Positions 1 through 12,181 of a stretch of 64,000 bases of DNA are shown one piece after another (within the stretch, counting starts at the first letter, position 1; every line of letters starts with the position of its first letter). The DNA is from Notospermus geniculatus (Eukaryota; Nemertea; Pilidiophora; Heteronemertea; Lineidae), in NCBI GenBank assembly GCA_002633025.1, contig NMRB01000090.1, forward strand, positions 584,747 through 648,746. Direction: 5' to 3'. The translations under genes were made by a program, and so were the position numbers. The notes beneath the pieces were generated by a model. That model made no database searches. It had not been told where the DNA came from and saw only the letters and a program-made list of their open reading frames with translations.

Positions 1-120
1 TTCGTGTTTGGTGAATTTCTTTGTTTACGATTATGTAATGTAATTAAGCTGTAATCCTTGGGACTTTCCTCATTTTCCGTGTCTATAAAGCAAAGTGATC
101 ACATTGGACTATAAAAACAG

Positions 121-481
121 TCAACTGGAGCTGTCTTTATTGCTTTTCTCAGAGGGGCCTGGATTGAAGCAATATGAAAATTCACAATGATGGCTCGCCC
201 TTAAGTGCACTTTTAAAACCCAATAGAGTGTCCTTGTTCTGTAATTCATTAGGAAGTGCATTCCACAGCCTTGGTCCGACAACTGAGAAGGCACGATCGG
301 ACACCATCTTTGTTCCCATGAAAGGCACAACCAGTGTGTTTAGAGATGCTGAGCGCAGAGTCCTGGTTGACTCGCGCCTTCTCAGCATCTCAGAGAGATA
401 TGCCGGAGCAAGGCCATGGATGCACTTATACACTGTAATTAAAATCTTGAAGGTGATTCTGTAAGACACTGTAAGCGTCAC
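121..481 (-). pseudogene. Non-LTR retrotransposon RT, C-terminal relic
   Basis: The minus strand encodes ILITVYKCIHGLAPAYLSEM, then RTLRSASLNTLVVPF, SDRAFSVVGPRLWNALPNEL and FKSALKG. This is the conserved end of jockey/CR1-type LINE reverse transcriptases (HGLAPAYL, RAFS..GPRLWNALP, FKS.LK). A frameshift near the end and loss of everything upstream make it a dead fragment. Confidence 0.85.
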
Positions 482-559
482 ATCGGTTGCAATGACGAGA
501 GGAGGCTTTGGTTCTACAATAACTCGGATTTAATGACGTGAGATTCATACAGTGGCTGC

Positions 560-905
560 CGATTCCCAGGGGTCGTTCGCTTTCTGACAATATGGCGGAC
601 GCGTCACTAACCCCTGGAATCAGCTTCGGTTGTTAGACCAGGAATCTTGGTCTAAGTATAGGTGGCAGCACAAGTCAAAATAATTAATCTGAAATACTTA
701 CTCGTACTTTTTACAAAAAAACATCAAACCTTGATATAGGTTACCTTTTGATTTGATCCAAAATATTTTGAAAATTTGTTTGGGTATATTTGACAGTTTC
801 CTGTCAACCAAACAAGTGCGTTAAATCCAAAGCTGATTCCAGGGGTTAGTGAGCGAGTGGTCCGAGGTTGTCTGAGCGAACTATACCCCTGGGGACGAGG
901 TTGTG
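560..905. mobile_element. Small foldback interrupted by a second foldback
   Basis: The outer unit (TCGTTCGCTTTCTGACAATA ... GGTTGTCTGAGCGAACTATA) also occurs uninterrupted at 23886-23967. Here it is split after ATATGGCG by an element at 604-852 with perfect 23-bp inverted ends beginning TCACTAACCCCTGG. Confidence 0.7.
604..852. mobile_element. 249-bp MITE-like element with perfect 23-bp TIRs
   Basis: Left end 604-626 and right end 830-852 are exact inverted copies starting TCACTAACCCCTGGAATC. The centre is AT-rich and noncoding. A clean target duplication is not obvious; GCG occurs on both sides. Confidence 0.75.
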
Positions 906-1995
906 TCTAGCCAGGTTTTTACCCTTCAGCAGTAGGCCTATGGACGTGCTCACACACATGCACAACAACAACAACATCAAAGTATAACCTATCTATAACA
1001 CGATATTTAATCAATACCATTGCCAACATCTGGTCAAAGATTTTATACAGATGTCTGCACTTGGACATTTCGTTTATAAAAAAAATTTCAGTGCTGAACC
1101 ACCATGGATTCTCAACAAAAGAACAAATGAATGTGAATTCACACTGTCACGACAAGTAGCGCTCGTACCCCGCACTGACCTGTCACTGCACGGTCAAGGC
1201 ATCATGGGAAATTTTGGGACTACTTCCTGCATTTTCAAGATGGCAGGCGATTCTCCAGTTCCCCAAATATCATCATTTTCTTCTCAACAATGTCATATCT
1301 ATGACAGTTTCTCATCAGAAATGAAATATCAGTAGTTAATTTTGCAAAGTTTGCAATAAATGGGCCTCATATCACTATTTTCCTAGGATTTACATTCGTG
1401 GCGCAGTAGATCAGGCGAGTTGTGATTGGCTTGCGTATTTAGAAACTAACAAATTTTGGCATGATGTGCCGCGTGCGGACACAGGTTGGTGCGTGCAGAC
1501 TGAGCGCCGCCTAGCGCTGACCTGTGAGACACAATGTGTGAATTCATAAGACTGACACTGCAACAATACCAGAGGCAATTGGTACTGTACATGTACATCA
1601 CAATGTGGAATATGTCCCCTGTCAACAGGACACTAAGCCACAAATTACTTCGCCTCGCCGCAAACACATGCGAGTCCACCGACTGAGACCCTATGACCTT
1701 TAGAGCAACACAATTGATATCCTCCACAAGTTGTTAATTTCAAAAACTTAAGCCGTTTCCATGGAAACCATCTGATTAATTGTTGACTCGCTTAATACGG
1801 GTGGATAATTCTTAATGAAGTGCCTGTGTGTTGGCACTATTGGATGATAGCAGATTCCCTTAAAAATTAAGCAAAACTCTGTTTGACATACATTCCAGAA
1901 ACAACCACTGCATGTACTGCTTTGATGAAAACCTCTGTCTTCCTTTCACATGTCACAATGGTTCCAAACACTTTCATATCATCGATACATTGTAG
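906..1995. other. No feature recognised
   Basis: Unassigned, probably within Go intron 3. The short open frames here lack recognisable motifs. Confidence 0.3.
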
Positions 1996-2506
1996 CAGGA
2001 ATCACACGGGGACGATTTTGAAGGCGGTTCAACACGGTTCAAGACTGTGCTGAACCTCAATGACACCACCTAGACACTGTGAGGGTGTTCACCATTGACC
2101 ACCACGTCATTTTTGAAACGCGAAGATTTTCAAAATGTTTGAAATTTTCACGGCGGTTCTCAAAACCTGGAATTACCGACTTGCTGCCTCGTTGTTACCG
2201 TGTTGTCACCTTTCACAACCCTTTTCAAAACCGCTGAAAAGTGGCTTTACTTAGTGGCCACCTCACAATATCCCCTAGACCCCACGTGGACCGTACATGA
2301 CCGTGTTAACACCGTACATGACCCCTCTAACACCATATTTGACCGCAGTTGTACCCCACATCTGCCTTGATGACAACCGCATCACCACCTTATCCACAAC
2401 GTGTTCTCCCCTACTTGTGCCAAACCAAACCGCCCTCATTTTGGGCGGTTCAGCATGGTTTTGAACCGTGTTGAACCACCTTCAAAACCGTCCCGTGTGA
2501 GGCCTG
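1996..2506. mobile_element. Foldback element, about 45-bp inverted ends
   Basis: Ends CAGGAATCACACGGGGACG and, inverted, CAGGCCTCACACGGGACG, extending through GTTCAACACGGTTCAA. The interior is rich in ACCGT and GGTTC words. CATT near both flanks hints at a degenerate target duplication. Confidence 0.65.
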
Positions 2507-2701
2507 CATTACTGAATCTATCTTCCTTTGGTGGCTACAATGCAACATTCAGAGTAACAACACCATGTTGGTCCAATGTTGTTGAGTGTGTATATGCAGG
2601 GAAAGTTTTCCAACAGGTTGTTCAAATGGTGAGCAATGTTGAAAAATTGGCCTGTACATGTACATAAAGGGCCAAAAGACTGCATTCCTCAGGTATGTTG
2701 C

Positions 2702-2731
2702 GATCCCAGAGGTGAATTCACCTCTGGGATC
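2702..2731. repeat. Perfect 30-bp palindrome
   Basis: GATCCCAGAGGTGAA followed directly by its exact reverse complement, centred on GAATTC. There is no loop. Confidence 0.8.
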
Positions 2732-4385
2732 AATCTCGTTCCAAGATCTACCTCATCCGAAGGTATCTCTGGCAAGGGCTACGACCTGACCAAAATTTCT
2801 GGTCAACCGCTGGCAGCGTGCCAAAATGTTTGTTTCACACAATATTTCGTTCTTCGATGACTGAAAAACATCATATATGCCTAAAAGGCCATTTAATACT
2901 CCCAAAACACGAAGTTGTTTGAGTATTAGAGCAATTTCAAACGAATAGTTAGCATAGTTTGTTGCGAACATCATGCCGCGCCTCGGCGTGATTCGCCTCA
3001 AAATTAGTCGATTGCGCATGCGCAGTATTGCTGAAGTCGTCAGCCCTTTCCAGTGGTGTTGTAGGAACGTAAACCTACTGGGGACGAGTTTGCTCTGGGA
3101 TATCTTCTCATGGCGCCTGAGGAAGACCCCGATTGGGGTCGAAAATTTGCGAAATATTCGGAGACGACTTTCCGATTTATTGTTAAAACAGTGAAATGAA
3201 TTTGTAAATGAGCATCCCATGGAACAAAACTGCTACTCATCAGTTCATGAGAACACAAACTCAGCACAGAGCAAACCTCTTGTCAATTTCTATAGAGAGG
3301 ATACTGAAATCAACAGTGAGAAAGATAAAACCGTAACTAGATTCATGAAATTGAAAACGCAAATGAAGACAACACTAGTCAGTCAGTATACAGACAGTGA
3401 CACGCTACATTCAATACACTGCACTTCATCACCGTCATACTAAAACCAGCCAAGCCGGCTGCGAAGTCTATTCATCTATTTCCATAGCAACGAATAAAAT
3501 CTATGCAACAAGGACCTTAAGCTCGAATCCCTCCAGTGCTGAGCGCCACAACTAACTAAGCCCGAGAGAGGTATTGATGTAAAGTGTAGGGGGAGTAACG
3601 GGAAAAAAGTGATTGATGTCTGTATTAGGTGGAAGCGCCATAGAAGGACAGTAACTGAGTGGTACAAATGACATTTAACAAAAGAGAACGGTATTGGTAA
3701 TCAAAGTAGTGATGCTAAACATAACTTAATTAATGCTGTCATCATGTTAGAATACTGATGGAATTTTCTGTGTCTGGGAGAAGGGATGTCATTCTTTTCA
3801 TCGTCATATGAATTGATGGTTATGATTAGTCAAAGAAAGGAGCTCCAGCAACATTTCGCAAATGGGGCAGGTGTGGCAGGGATCAAAGTCCACTGGAATC
3901 AAAGTCCGGTCTTATTGTTCAGCGAGGGATTAGAATATATGGCTATAGAGACCATGACATTTCGAATATAACCTTACGATTGCAGGCTGTTGTTTGGCGG
4001 ACTTGCATTCCTCTAGGACGTTGATTCCTGTCACACCTGCAAAATGTCTTTACTTAGTAGTGTTTGCCTGGCCATTTGCAACAATAATGGCAACAGTGCC
4101 TGTGGAAGCAACAAGTTGAAGCAACAAACCTTTTGGCAGCATCTACACACGGCAAAGTTGTCAAAAGAAAAATCTATCTTCATCTGCCCGACAAAACATC
4201 CTCCGGAATTTTCTCTTGATTCAGAATGAAATGACCCAGAGGAGAACATTCTAGCGGCTACTGTTCATGACACTGGCCAAATCCATTTTCAAAATGGCCT
4301 ACTGGCAGCCATATATGTATTTGAAGTCGCATCGGGCGGAAGTTTGTTGTACGCACAGAGGACACAGAGGTACAAGGTCAAAGCA
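2732..4385. other. No gene recognised; one copy of a 60-bp interspersed motif
   Basis: The motif CCTGAGGAAGACCCCGATTG near 3115-3165 recurs at 46715, 53830 (inverted) and 56930. Otherwise nothing identified. Confidence 0.35.
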
Positions 4386-4612
4386 TTCTATTGCAATAGT
4401 TTATGAGATATGGCCAAAGTCCATTTTACAAGATGGCTGCCGGGCAGCCATATTTGAAATCTGATTGGACTGAAGTTTGTTGTAGGGGTTCAACCGGGGA
4501 CTGAACCCCCTACAGCAAATATCAGTCTAATCAGACTTCAAATATGGCTGCCTGGCATCCATCTTGTAAAATAGACTTTGGTCCATATATCTCATAAACT
4601 ACTGCAATAGAA
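4386..4612. mobile_element. Foldback with about 110-bp arms
   Basis: The left arm TTCTATTGCAATAGTTTATG returns inverted as the right arm ending CTACTGCAATAGAA. The arms contain ACAAGATGGCTGCC and meet at a short GGGGTTCAACC/GGACTGAACCCC loop. A diverged partial copy precedes it at 4270-4350. Confidence 0.65.
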
Positions 4613-4867
4613 TTGAACCCTATTCTTCAAGCGATAAGGACAACTGTCTTTGACAGCACAGGTTTCTAGTTTCCTGCTGTGTACATGTACATGTACATTG
4701 TTTGCCAAATTGCCGATACAGCCAGTATTAATGCCATATTTGGCATGGCTCTCAACTCAGCAATCAGGCCAAAGCCCAGATTTTGTCTGTAGGGAACCAC
4801 AGGCCAACATGATACACATCATATCCTTGCCAATACCATATTCCTATGCTGGCTATAAAGTCTGAAA

Positions 4868-5130
4868 AGGGGTTTACACGAAAGTTGAAAGGTGTTGAAC
4901 ATTGTTGAAAGCTGTTGAAGCGTCTAAACCCCCTTTCAACACCTTCCACAGAGTCTTTCAAGCTTTCAACATGTTGCCAGAAATAGGAACATGAAGCTAT
5001 TTTGGCAACTTGTTGAACGCTGTTGAAAGACCTGTTGAAGGGTGTTGAAAGGGGGTTTAGACGGTTCAACATCTTTCAACACCCTTCAACTTTCAACAGC
5101 TTTCAACCAGTTGAACCGTGTAAACCTTCC
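4868..5130. mobile_element. Foldback built of GTTGAA/TTCAAC words
   Basis: Ends AGGGGTTTACACG and CGTGTAAACCTTCC. The interior has repeated TTGAAAGG(T/G)GTTGAA and complementary words, so several alternative hairpins are possible. Confidence 0.6.
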
Positions 5131-5849
5131 TTAATGCACCATGTACATTTTGCAGGGTTCCCCCTGGACCTTGGAAAGTTTTCTTCACTTATGGAATTTC
5201 TGTTAGTCACTCCTGAATTATCATGAAAATCCTGGTCAAAATCAACAAAGTGACTATTTTCCTATAGTCACTTAGCAAATTCCTTTCTTCAATGACGAGA
5301 GTGAAGAGCGGCAGCAGGAACCCTGATTTCGTGGGCTCGCAACAGGGGTTACAGTTGAACTGGGTTGGCATTTATAGTGAGGTTAATTAATAATGGACCT
5401 CAATGATATGGACCTAAAGACGGTATTGGCGAGAACTCTCCGTATACCAACAGCGGAACAACTAATTTAACCGCACCTCGCTATCTCAACTGTTGCCAAA
5501 TTGCCATTAATGTCAATCTGCTGAAACCACATCAACAATGCGTGCATACTATAAATCCATATAACAATGACACGCTATACGTTAGCATGAGCTGAGTGAA
5601 TTGTACATGGACAACCGAATATTTGATGTTAGGAGGCAGATTTAATAATAGGTGTTCGTAACCATGGCAACACAACTAGCTGAGCGATGCATTGATCAAT
5701 GCAGTGCGAGCTGAGAGGGAGTAGTGGAGAGGTCTGGCTGTTGTACACTGGTACAATGTAGCTGGTCTCACTCTGTTCGGGATAGAACACAGATCTGTCA
5801 TGCCAGTACGTCTCGACTTGGTCCAACTGGCCAGTGGCACACTGGAGCT
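5131..5849. other. No feature recognised
   Basis: Unassigned DNA before a SINE copy. The open frame on the minus strand at 5629-5826 has no recognised motif. Confidence 0.3.
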
Positions 5850-6174
5850 CTAATATAGCATTGTGGTTAAGCGGCAGGTCCCGGGTTCGAGTCCAACCTG
5901 GGCCATATGGGATTTCATTCCCGGCTCTTCAGTCCGTCACAATTTGTCCCCTTTCGTTCCCACAATGCACTTCTCGCTCATGCGTATTATGCACAAAATG
6001 CTATCCGTGAAAAGGCTTATGGGACAGTAAGCTGTGGTGCCTTGTACCTTGTGTCTTTCCAAGAGCAAATAAAAGACCCCATCCAAGTGAGGAACATGTG
6101 ATGGCCTCCTCGGTACTTACCAGGGCCAATAATGCTATAGCGTCGGCCCTGACGGAAAAATCAAATACAAATAG
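5850..6174 (+). mobile_element. SINE family 1 (tRNA-derived)
   Basis: A pol III B-box GGTTCGAGTCC at 5884 follows a shortened A-box region. The body shares GGGATTTCATTCCCGGCTCT, the GACAGTAAGC word and the tail AGGGCCAATAATGCTATAG ... AAATCAAATACAAATA with copies near 43.3, 44.3, 46.0 and 34.6/35.9 kb. Confidence 0.8.
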
Positions 6175-7177
6175 CCTACAAGAAGTGGCACGCTCCCTGG
6201 ACAATATTCTTATGGGATAATAGGATAAGCCAGCATTGATGAGCTGCTTGGTTTGCCGGGCACTGATCCAGATTTTCTGAATGAGCATCTTCCAACTGTC
6301 CATCATTCCTCCTGAGCCATGTTGCTTCATTATTTTTCAGTCACCAGAGCCCTCCACACAGAAAAAGCTAGGTTTGAGGACACTTATAGTAGGGCACACT
6401 GGCGACTTTTGCCCACGACAAGGGGTGAATCTGAAGTCTGCAATATTCCCTCGACAAGCTGCGATATTTACCACAATATTTTAGCAAGTGTTCATTCATA
6501 GAACATGGCAGCTGATCATACCACTCTCAGATTCATTCACAAATTTTCAGCTCTAAGCCTAGTTGTAATCCTTTGTGGTAGTATATGGTCAATTCTGAGA
6601 GATATCCATAATGCCCCAGAGGGGTTTGTATTTTAAAAGAATATACCAACCATCAAAGGCTTAATAGATAAGCTTTCCAAACTTATTTCTGACAAAACAA
6701 ATTCCACCGAGTTTTTTAATTGTGATCTACAAAGATGAGATCTTTTGACGGGAATGTATGGAAGACCTACCGGTATGTGCTATAATCCTGAGTACTCACT
6801 GAAATAACTACAAAAGAGACGGATGATCCTAGGCAAGTCTGGTCAGATATTCTGACATATCTGACCTCCTGTAAACTCTGCATTTTCATGTCATTCTCTT
6901 GTATGATGTGCTTGCAATTAGATTTAAAGGAGCTGGACGTAAAAGTTGTAAACACTCACTCACTGGTTCTCTATCCACGCGACGCCTGCGGTGCTGCCAC
7001 CTATTGTCGGTGATATGTACTGACGTGAATATCGTGAGTGAGTTGCATCGGACCGGGAACCAGTCTAACGATCACGGGGCGCTACTGGTGCTGCCACCTG
7101 CACGAAGGAATAAAACTAGTTTGCCGACCATGTTGGTAAACAAACCAGCTTGTTTACAACTTCGGCGTCTAACTCCT
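6175..7177. other. No feature recognised
   Basis: Unassigned. GTGCTGCCACCT occurs twice near 6990 and 7090, a weak hint of a degenerate repeat. Confidence 0.3.
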
Positions 7178-7423
7178 TTAAGCTAGGAATCCAATGCGGA
7201 TTTGCTGCGTTGTGACTTGCTTTGCAACCTGCTACTTGCGATTGATGATCGCAAGGAACTGATACCGGTCGCTGACCTGAAATTGACCACATCTTTGCCA
7301 TCGGTGAAACATGTCTAGCGAGTCCACTACGGCGATCGAGTGCCCGGTTGCAATGCAACCCAGTTGCAAAGCAAGTCGCAACGCAAAATCAACTTGAAAA
7401 TCAATGGTGGGATGCCTAGCTTA
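7178..7423. mobile_element. Foldback family B, uninterrupted copy
   Basis: Ends AAGCTAGGAATCCA and, inverted, AAGCTAGGCATCCCA; inside, GACTTGCTTTGCAACCTGC mirrors GGTTGCAAAGCAAGTC-type words. The related copy at 22716-23270 carries an insertion, so this one serves as its empty site. Confidence 0.7.
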
Positions 7424-7446
7424 GGCACAAAGAATGAGTGCATAAG

Positions 7447-7590
7447 GCTTCCTGTACCGGTACATAGAAGTATACGGTATACGAATACGCTGGTTAACAA
7501 TGGCTTCATGGTCGCGAATCCTTGTGAAGTCTTTGTTAACCAGCGTGTTCGTATACCATAATACCATATACTTCTATGTACACAGGAAGC
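7447..7590. mobile_element. Hairpin element with about 55-bp stem
   Basis: GCTTCCTGTACCGGTACATA at the left pairs with TATGTACACAGGAAGC at the right; GCTGGTTAACA pairs with TGTTAACCAGC near the loop. Confidence 0.65.
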
Positions 7591-8538
7591 GTTATGAACA
7601 TGTTTGAAATACTCAAACTATAATCAAACACTTGACCAGGGGCAAATATATTACAGTATTGTATGCGTACATATACATGTGCACCAAGCACAACACAAGC
7701 CACAACGTACATAACACAGGATGCCATGTCTTTTTGCTATCAACTATAGAACACGTTTATCCTGCTTCAGAGAGAGGAAAACCATCATATCATATTTCAA
7801 GGAGGTATCAAGGTGTCAAGTACTTTCCTACTGTGAAAAACCAAGGTTGAGAGGCACTTCCAATTGCATACCTCTTGAAAAGTTGGAAACATGACCGTTC
7901 AAAGTCACTCATTTCATTATTCAAGCGGATATGAACTATTTTTGAGCCAAGACCAATTAATTCATGCTTTATATCTTATATTAAACAAACATACGTTGCT
8001 CTAATTTTTCTCAAAAACATAGCTTTGGTGAAAAAGGTAGCAAAATTTGACATCTTAGACTAAACATTCTCCTAACAAACATTGATTAGGACAGATAGGC
8101 CTAAGAAGGTCTTATCCACTCTGTGAAACATGATTCATGCAAAAGATGAAGAATAGTTTTAATTTTCTGCTGCTTTTGATGCAAAAATTTGCCAGCACAG
8201 CCAAAGCAACTCCTCATTGGCATTCCCCTATGTTGTGTGCTGCCGGCCAGTGAGAGGACAACTTGCACCCGGACAATGGGTCAAGGTACAGAACCTCACA
8301 GCAGACAACTTTTTTTTTTCTTCATTTCTTCGTTTATGTTGAAGGTGGAACCCCTGACATTATACACCTGTCCACTTGCTGTCACAACTTTAGCAGACTT
8401 TGGCAAACAAAGGACCTTGTGTGATCTGGACTGCTTGCCTCTGCGAGGCAGAAGTGAATTCAAATGGCCCAGCGGCAGTTTAATTTGAGACCTTCTTTTT
8501 TTGCACAAGCCATCCCGGTCTCAAGCGTTTATCGGACA
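7591..8538. other. No feature recognised
   Basis: AT-rich unassigned DNA with a T-tract near 8310. Confidence 0.3.
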
Positions 8539-8657
8539 GGGCCCGTATTCATAAAACCTTGCTAGGCCTAGTTACTTGCTAAAGTTCCCATTTTGTACAG
8601 GCCAATGTACACCACTAGCAATCAACTAAGCTAGCAAGGTTTTATGAATATGGGCCC
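8539..8657. mobile_element. Hairpin with GGGCCC..TTCATAAA ends
   Basis: GGGCCCGTATTCATAAAACC at the left and its near-perfect complement ending TTTTATGAATATGGGCCC at the right, with CTTGCTAG inner pairs. It belongs to a group of hairpins sharing GGGCC plus a CATAAA- or CACAAA-type tip (also 43.7, 46.5, 50.5 and 55.1 kb). Confidence 0.7.
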
Positions 8658-8665
8658 GGTTGCCG

Positions 8666-8780
8666 CACCAGTTTGGCTTCCTTTGTTGATAGGGCTTGTG
8701 CTTGTACCGGACCACCTCTGTGCAACAAGGTACCACATGAACTTCAAACAAGAGACAGCCTCTGTGTGTTGAAAAGCTTT
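8666..8780 (+). pseudogene. Decayed LINE RT C-terminal relic
   Basis: The plus strand reads DRACACTGPPLCNKVPHELQ and TRDSLCVLKSFYCF. This keeps the spacing of the RAFS..GPRLWN.LP.EL..SL..FKS motif with several substitutions. It lies immediately after a hairpin element (8539-8657). The open frame continues to 9062 but that part is not recognised. Confidence 0.55.
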
Positions 8781-9289
8781 TACTGCTTTCCAATAGACTC
8801 AGCAACAGCCAATACCAACAAGTCATCTCTTAGAGTGTCCTCGATCACTGTAATTGATCGGTGCCTTAAATCCAAAATGGTTGATTCATTGATTAACACT
8901 GGGCAAGACTTAATGAAAGACATTAAAATACTTGCCATCAACTGCATCAAATTTAGTTTGACACAAAATAGTTCTGAAGTGTCCGATTGGATACACGTGA
9001 AAAGGAGAATCACCAGAAGCATCAATAGAAAGAATGTGGAAGCCAATCTACCATTAGCTTAGTTCCTTGAGGAGTTCCTCTGGTTTAAATCAAGGAACAA
9101 GATTAGATGCATATGGTACAGGTACAACACTGAAGATAGCTCCCAAGTTTCTATTCTTGACTCTGCCAGCTACAAGCAATATTAAAATCAAGCTGGAAAA
9201 TTAGCCTCAAAGATAACTCCCTTGCTGGAGAAAGATGCTGGGGATGAGGCAGTGAGGTAGATTGGAGGAGAGAGAGGCCTGAGAGGTCA

Positions 9290-10230
9290 TGGAATTGGAT
9301 CCTGTCCAAACCACGACTCTTGCAAATGGCATACGGTTTGATCCCTAGGAAGAGGTTCATGCAAGAGGACATCTAACTGATCCTGGAGGAAAGACATGCA
9401 TAAGAGAGTAAGATCACAGGACAGGGCATTGGTTTGATCCTGAAGGAGTCGCTCATACAAAAGATCATTGGTTTGATCCTGAAGGAGTTGCTCATACAAA
9501 AGATCATTGGTTTGATCCTGAAGGAGTCGCTCATACAAAAGATCACTGGTTTGATCCTGAAGGCTCATACAAAAGAGCATTGGTTTGATCCGGAAGGAGA
9601 GGCTCACACAAAAGAACATTGGTTTTCCTAGCATCTGGTTTGATCCTGAAGAGGCTTATACAAAATGGCATGGTTTCATCCTGAAGAACAGGCTTCTTTA
9701 AAAGGGCATTGGTTTGATCCTGAAAGAGAGGCTCATACAAAAGAGCATTGGTTTGATCCTGAAGGCGAGGCTCGTTCAAAATTGGGGCATTGGTTTGATA
9801 CTGAAGGAGAGGCTCATACAAAAGATCGATAGGCTTTTTTCACTGTGAGCATTCCCTATTGTCAAAGTCTTGCAACACAAAGGATCAGCATACCCTATGA
9901 ACAGAGCAGCGCCGAGTGTGAAAAAACCCTATTGGTTTGATCCCAAAGAAGAGGCTTATAGAAAAGGGCATTGGTTTGATTCTGAAGAAGAGGCTGATAC
10001 AAAAGTGCATTGATTTGATCCTAAGGAGAGGTTCATACAAAAGGGCATTGGTTTGATCCTGGATGAGAAGCTTATACAAAAGGGCACTGGTTTGATGCCA
10101 AGGAAGAGGGTCATACAAAAGAGCATAAGAATCCTGAAGAGGAGGCTTTTTATACAAAAGAGCATTGGTTTGATTCTGTAGGAGACATTCAAACAAAAGG
10201 GCATATGCTTGATCCTGGAGGAAGCCACAT
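9290..10230. repeat. Degenerate minisatellite, about 39-bp unit
   Basis: Unit TTGGTTTGATCCTGAAGGAG plus TCGCTCATACAAAAGATCA (39 bp), cleanest at 9430-9560 and decaying outward, with insertions near 9830-9930. Because 39 is a multiple of 3, long open frames appear on both strands (for example LILKESLIQKIIG and DQTNDLLYERLLQ). These are treated as by-products, not genes. Confidence 0.8.
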
Positions 10231-10604
10231 GATTCTACATACTCTATCTCCGGAACTTTAAGACCAGAGTGCTCCGCCCCAGCCAGTCAATTCATGTTCA
10301 TGAACCATTCACTTCAGCGCCATCGAGTAGAACTTGGGGTTGACTGACCAAATTGTACAATAGGGTCATAAATGGGCTGAATGCCATTTGGGCGGGCCTA
10401 GAAGTTCCCCATTGTCTGGTCTTAAAGTTCCGGATAGAGAGTATATGCATGCACTATAGAGAGTACAATGACTATATGCTGGGATTCCGCACCAAAGGTA
10501 GGCCTGATGTATTCCAAATGAATGTTGTGAGATAAGTGATTACTTGAACCCCAGATGTAATGCATCTTCACAAAAGAATTTAGTATATGTAGATGCTGTA
10601 CAAA

Positions 10605-11483
10605 CACAGGCCCCTGGGGAGCTGTTAGTGAGTTAAGAGCACGTATCTACCCAAAAAAGCTAGTTTTGTAAAAAACACACCTCGAGCTCACGAAGTGAGC
10701 GAGAAGGTATGCAAGTAAAGACAGCCGAAATTCACCACATTTCAATCGTCAAGAACGCACTAACTACTCACAAAATCACCATGACAGTTGTTTTAATGTA
10801 TCCTTTGGGGTTACAACTAACACGGGAATCACGATTTATATCCTTGTCTTCATCGGAAAGGTCCTTAAACACTTCTTTTAATAAGCTAGATTTCGTCCAA
10901 ACCTAACAACCGCCATCCTACGTAGTATGTAAATCAACCGACAGTTGGCGTGAAATCAACGGAGTGAACACGTTGAATATGGTTCAATTTATTTAGTTTC
11001 ACGTGTAATATGAGGCATATTGGTTAATAAATACAAAACAAAACTCATGCGATGTTGCAGTATTTTTTTTGGTAAATCTTATGATTTTTCTTGGAATACC
11101 GACGAATCACGATTGAGAAGGGTATTCATTCCGTAGAGTTTTCACGCCACCTGTCGGTTGGTTGACATACTACGTAGGATGGCGGTTGTTAGGTTTGGAC
11201 GAAATCTGGCTGATAAAAACAAGTGTTTAAGTACATTTCCGATCAAGACAAGGATATAAATCGTGATTCCCGTGTTAGTTGTAATCCCAAAGGATACATT
11301 AAAACAACTGTCATGGTGATTTTGTGAGTAGTTAGTGCGTTCTTGACGATTGAAATGTGGGGAATTTCGGCTGTCTTTACTTGCATACCTTCTCGCTCAC
11401 TTCGTGAGCTCGGGGTGTATTTTTTACAAACTACCTTTTTTTTACGTGCTCTAAACTCACTGACAGCTCCCCAGGGGCCTGTG
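10605..11483. mobile_element. 879-bp foldback element with 7-bp target duplication
   Basis: About 330-bp arms start CACAGGCCCCTGGGGAGCTG and end with the inverse. GTACAAA flanks it at 10598-10604 and 11484-11490. The arms also contain GCTCACGAAGTGAGC palindromes. No transposase is present. The 7- to 8-bp duplication would suit a hAT-like source, but this is inference. Confidence 0.8.
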
Positions 11484-12181
11484 GTACAAATTATAAACAG
11501 TAGTATATTCCATGGGAATCTGCCTGTCTTTCGATGAGAATTTCGGATGTCAGTTTCGCTGTTCGAATGGGGGAGGCAAAATTGCAATGTGCGACGTCAT
11601 GACGTTGGGGCTCGGGATAGCAGAATCGCAAAACGCATGGGTCACGTCGTCGAGATCGAGAACGGGCAACGACGTCAGCGCTATCCCGATCTCGATTTCG
11701 GAACCGGGATAGCAGAAACTCTCTACTCTAATGACCTACGCACTTCCGCCTTAAAATAGTAGGGGAGCCAAGCCAGGAAGTAGTGAATAAAGGTTGCACA
11801 AACAGATATACAATTGCTATTAAAATTTTTTGGTAGGTATATCTGTTCTACATAAGAATCGAGAGGACTGCTCGGTCATCTCTCTTGCGAACTCCTGTTA
11901 TGGCGTTTTGAAGTTTTGGTACTGACTTCGCCATTGGGCTGGTGGACTCGGCTTTGTACAGGGGTAGGGGGACCAATGCACAGCTAACTTCTGAACGGTT
12001 GGATTTAGACCCTATAAATGTATTACCAAAAGATAGAAACATGGTGCCCCCGAATCAGCCAAGGATGTTCTTAATTGTGTTTGGCAAGTGGAAATCACTT
12101 TTTGGGGTATTTGGTCCCATTTTGCAATTTCTTATTTTATGTAACGACTGAAAATATTTAAGACCATGCTTATTTGATTCA
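11484..12181. other. No gene recognised
   Basis: Contains CGGGATAGCAGA twice (11625 and 11705) around GACGTC words, and otherwise nothing assigned. Confidence 0.3.

Noticed and set aside
5850-5905. Functional tRNA gene
   Set aside because: The A- and B-box-like words belong to dispersed SINEs; the cloverleaf is incomplete and the same body follows in every copy.
8673-9062. 129-codon open frame as a host gene
   Set aside because: Its first third is a decayed LINE reverse-transcriptase end; the rest shows no motif or splice evidence.
9287-10228. Repetitive open frames as a secreted repeat protein
   Set aside because: The 39-bp minisatellite decays at its edges with frame changes, and both strands are open.
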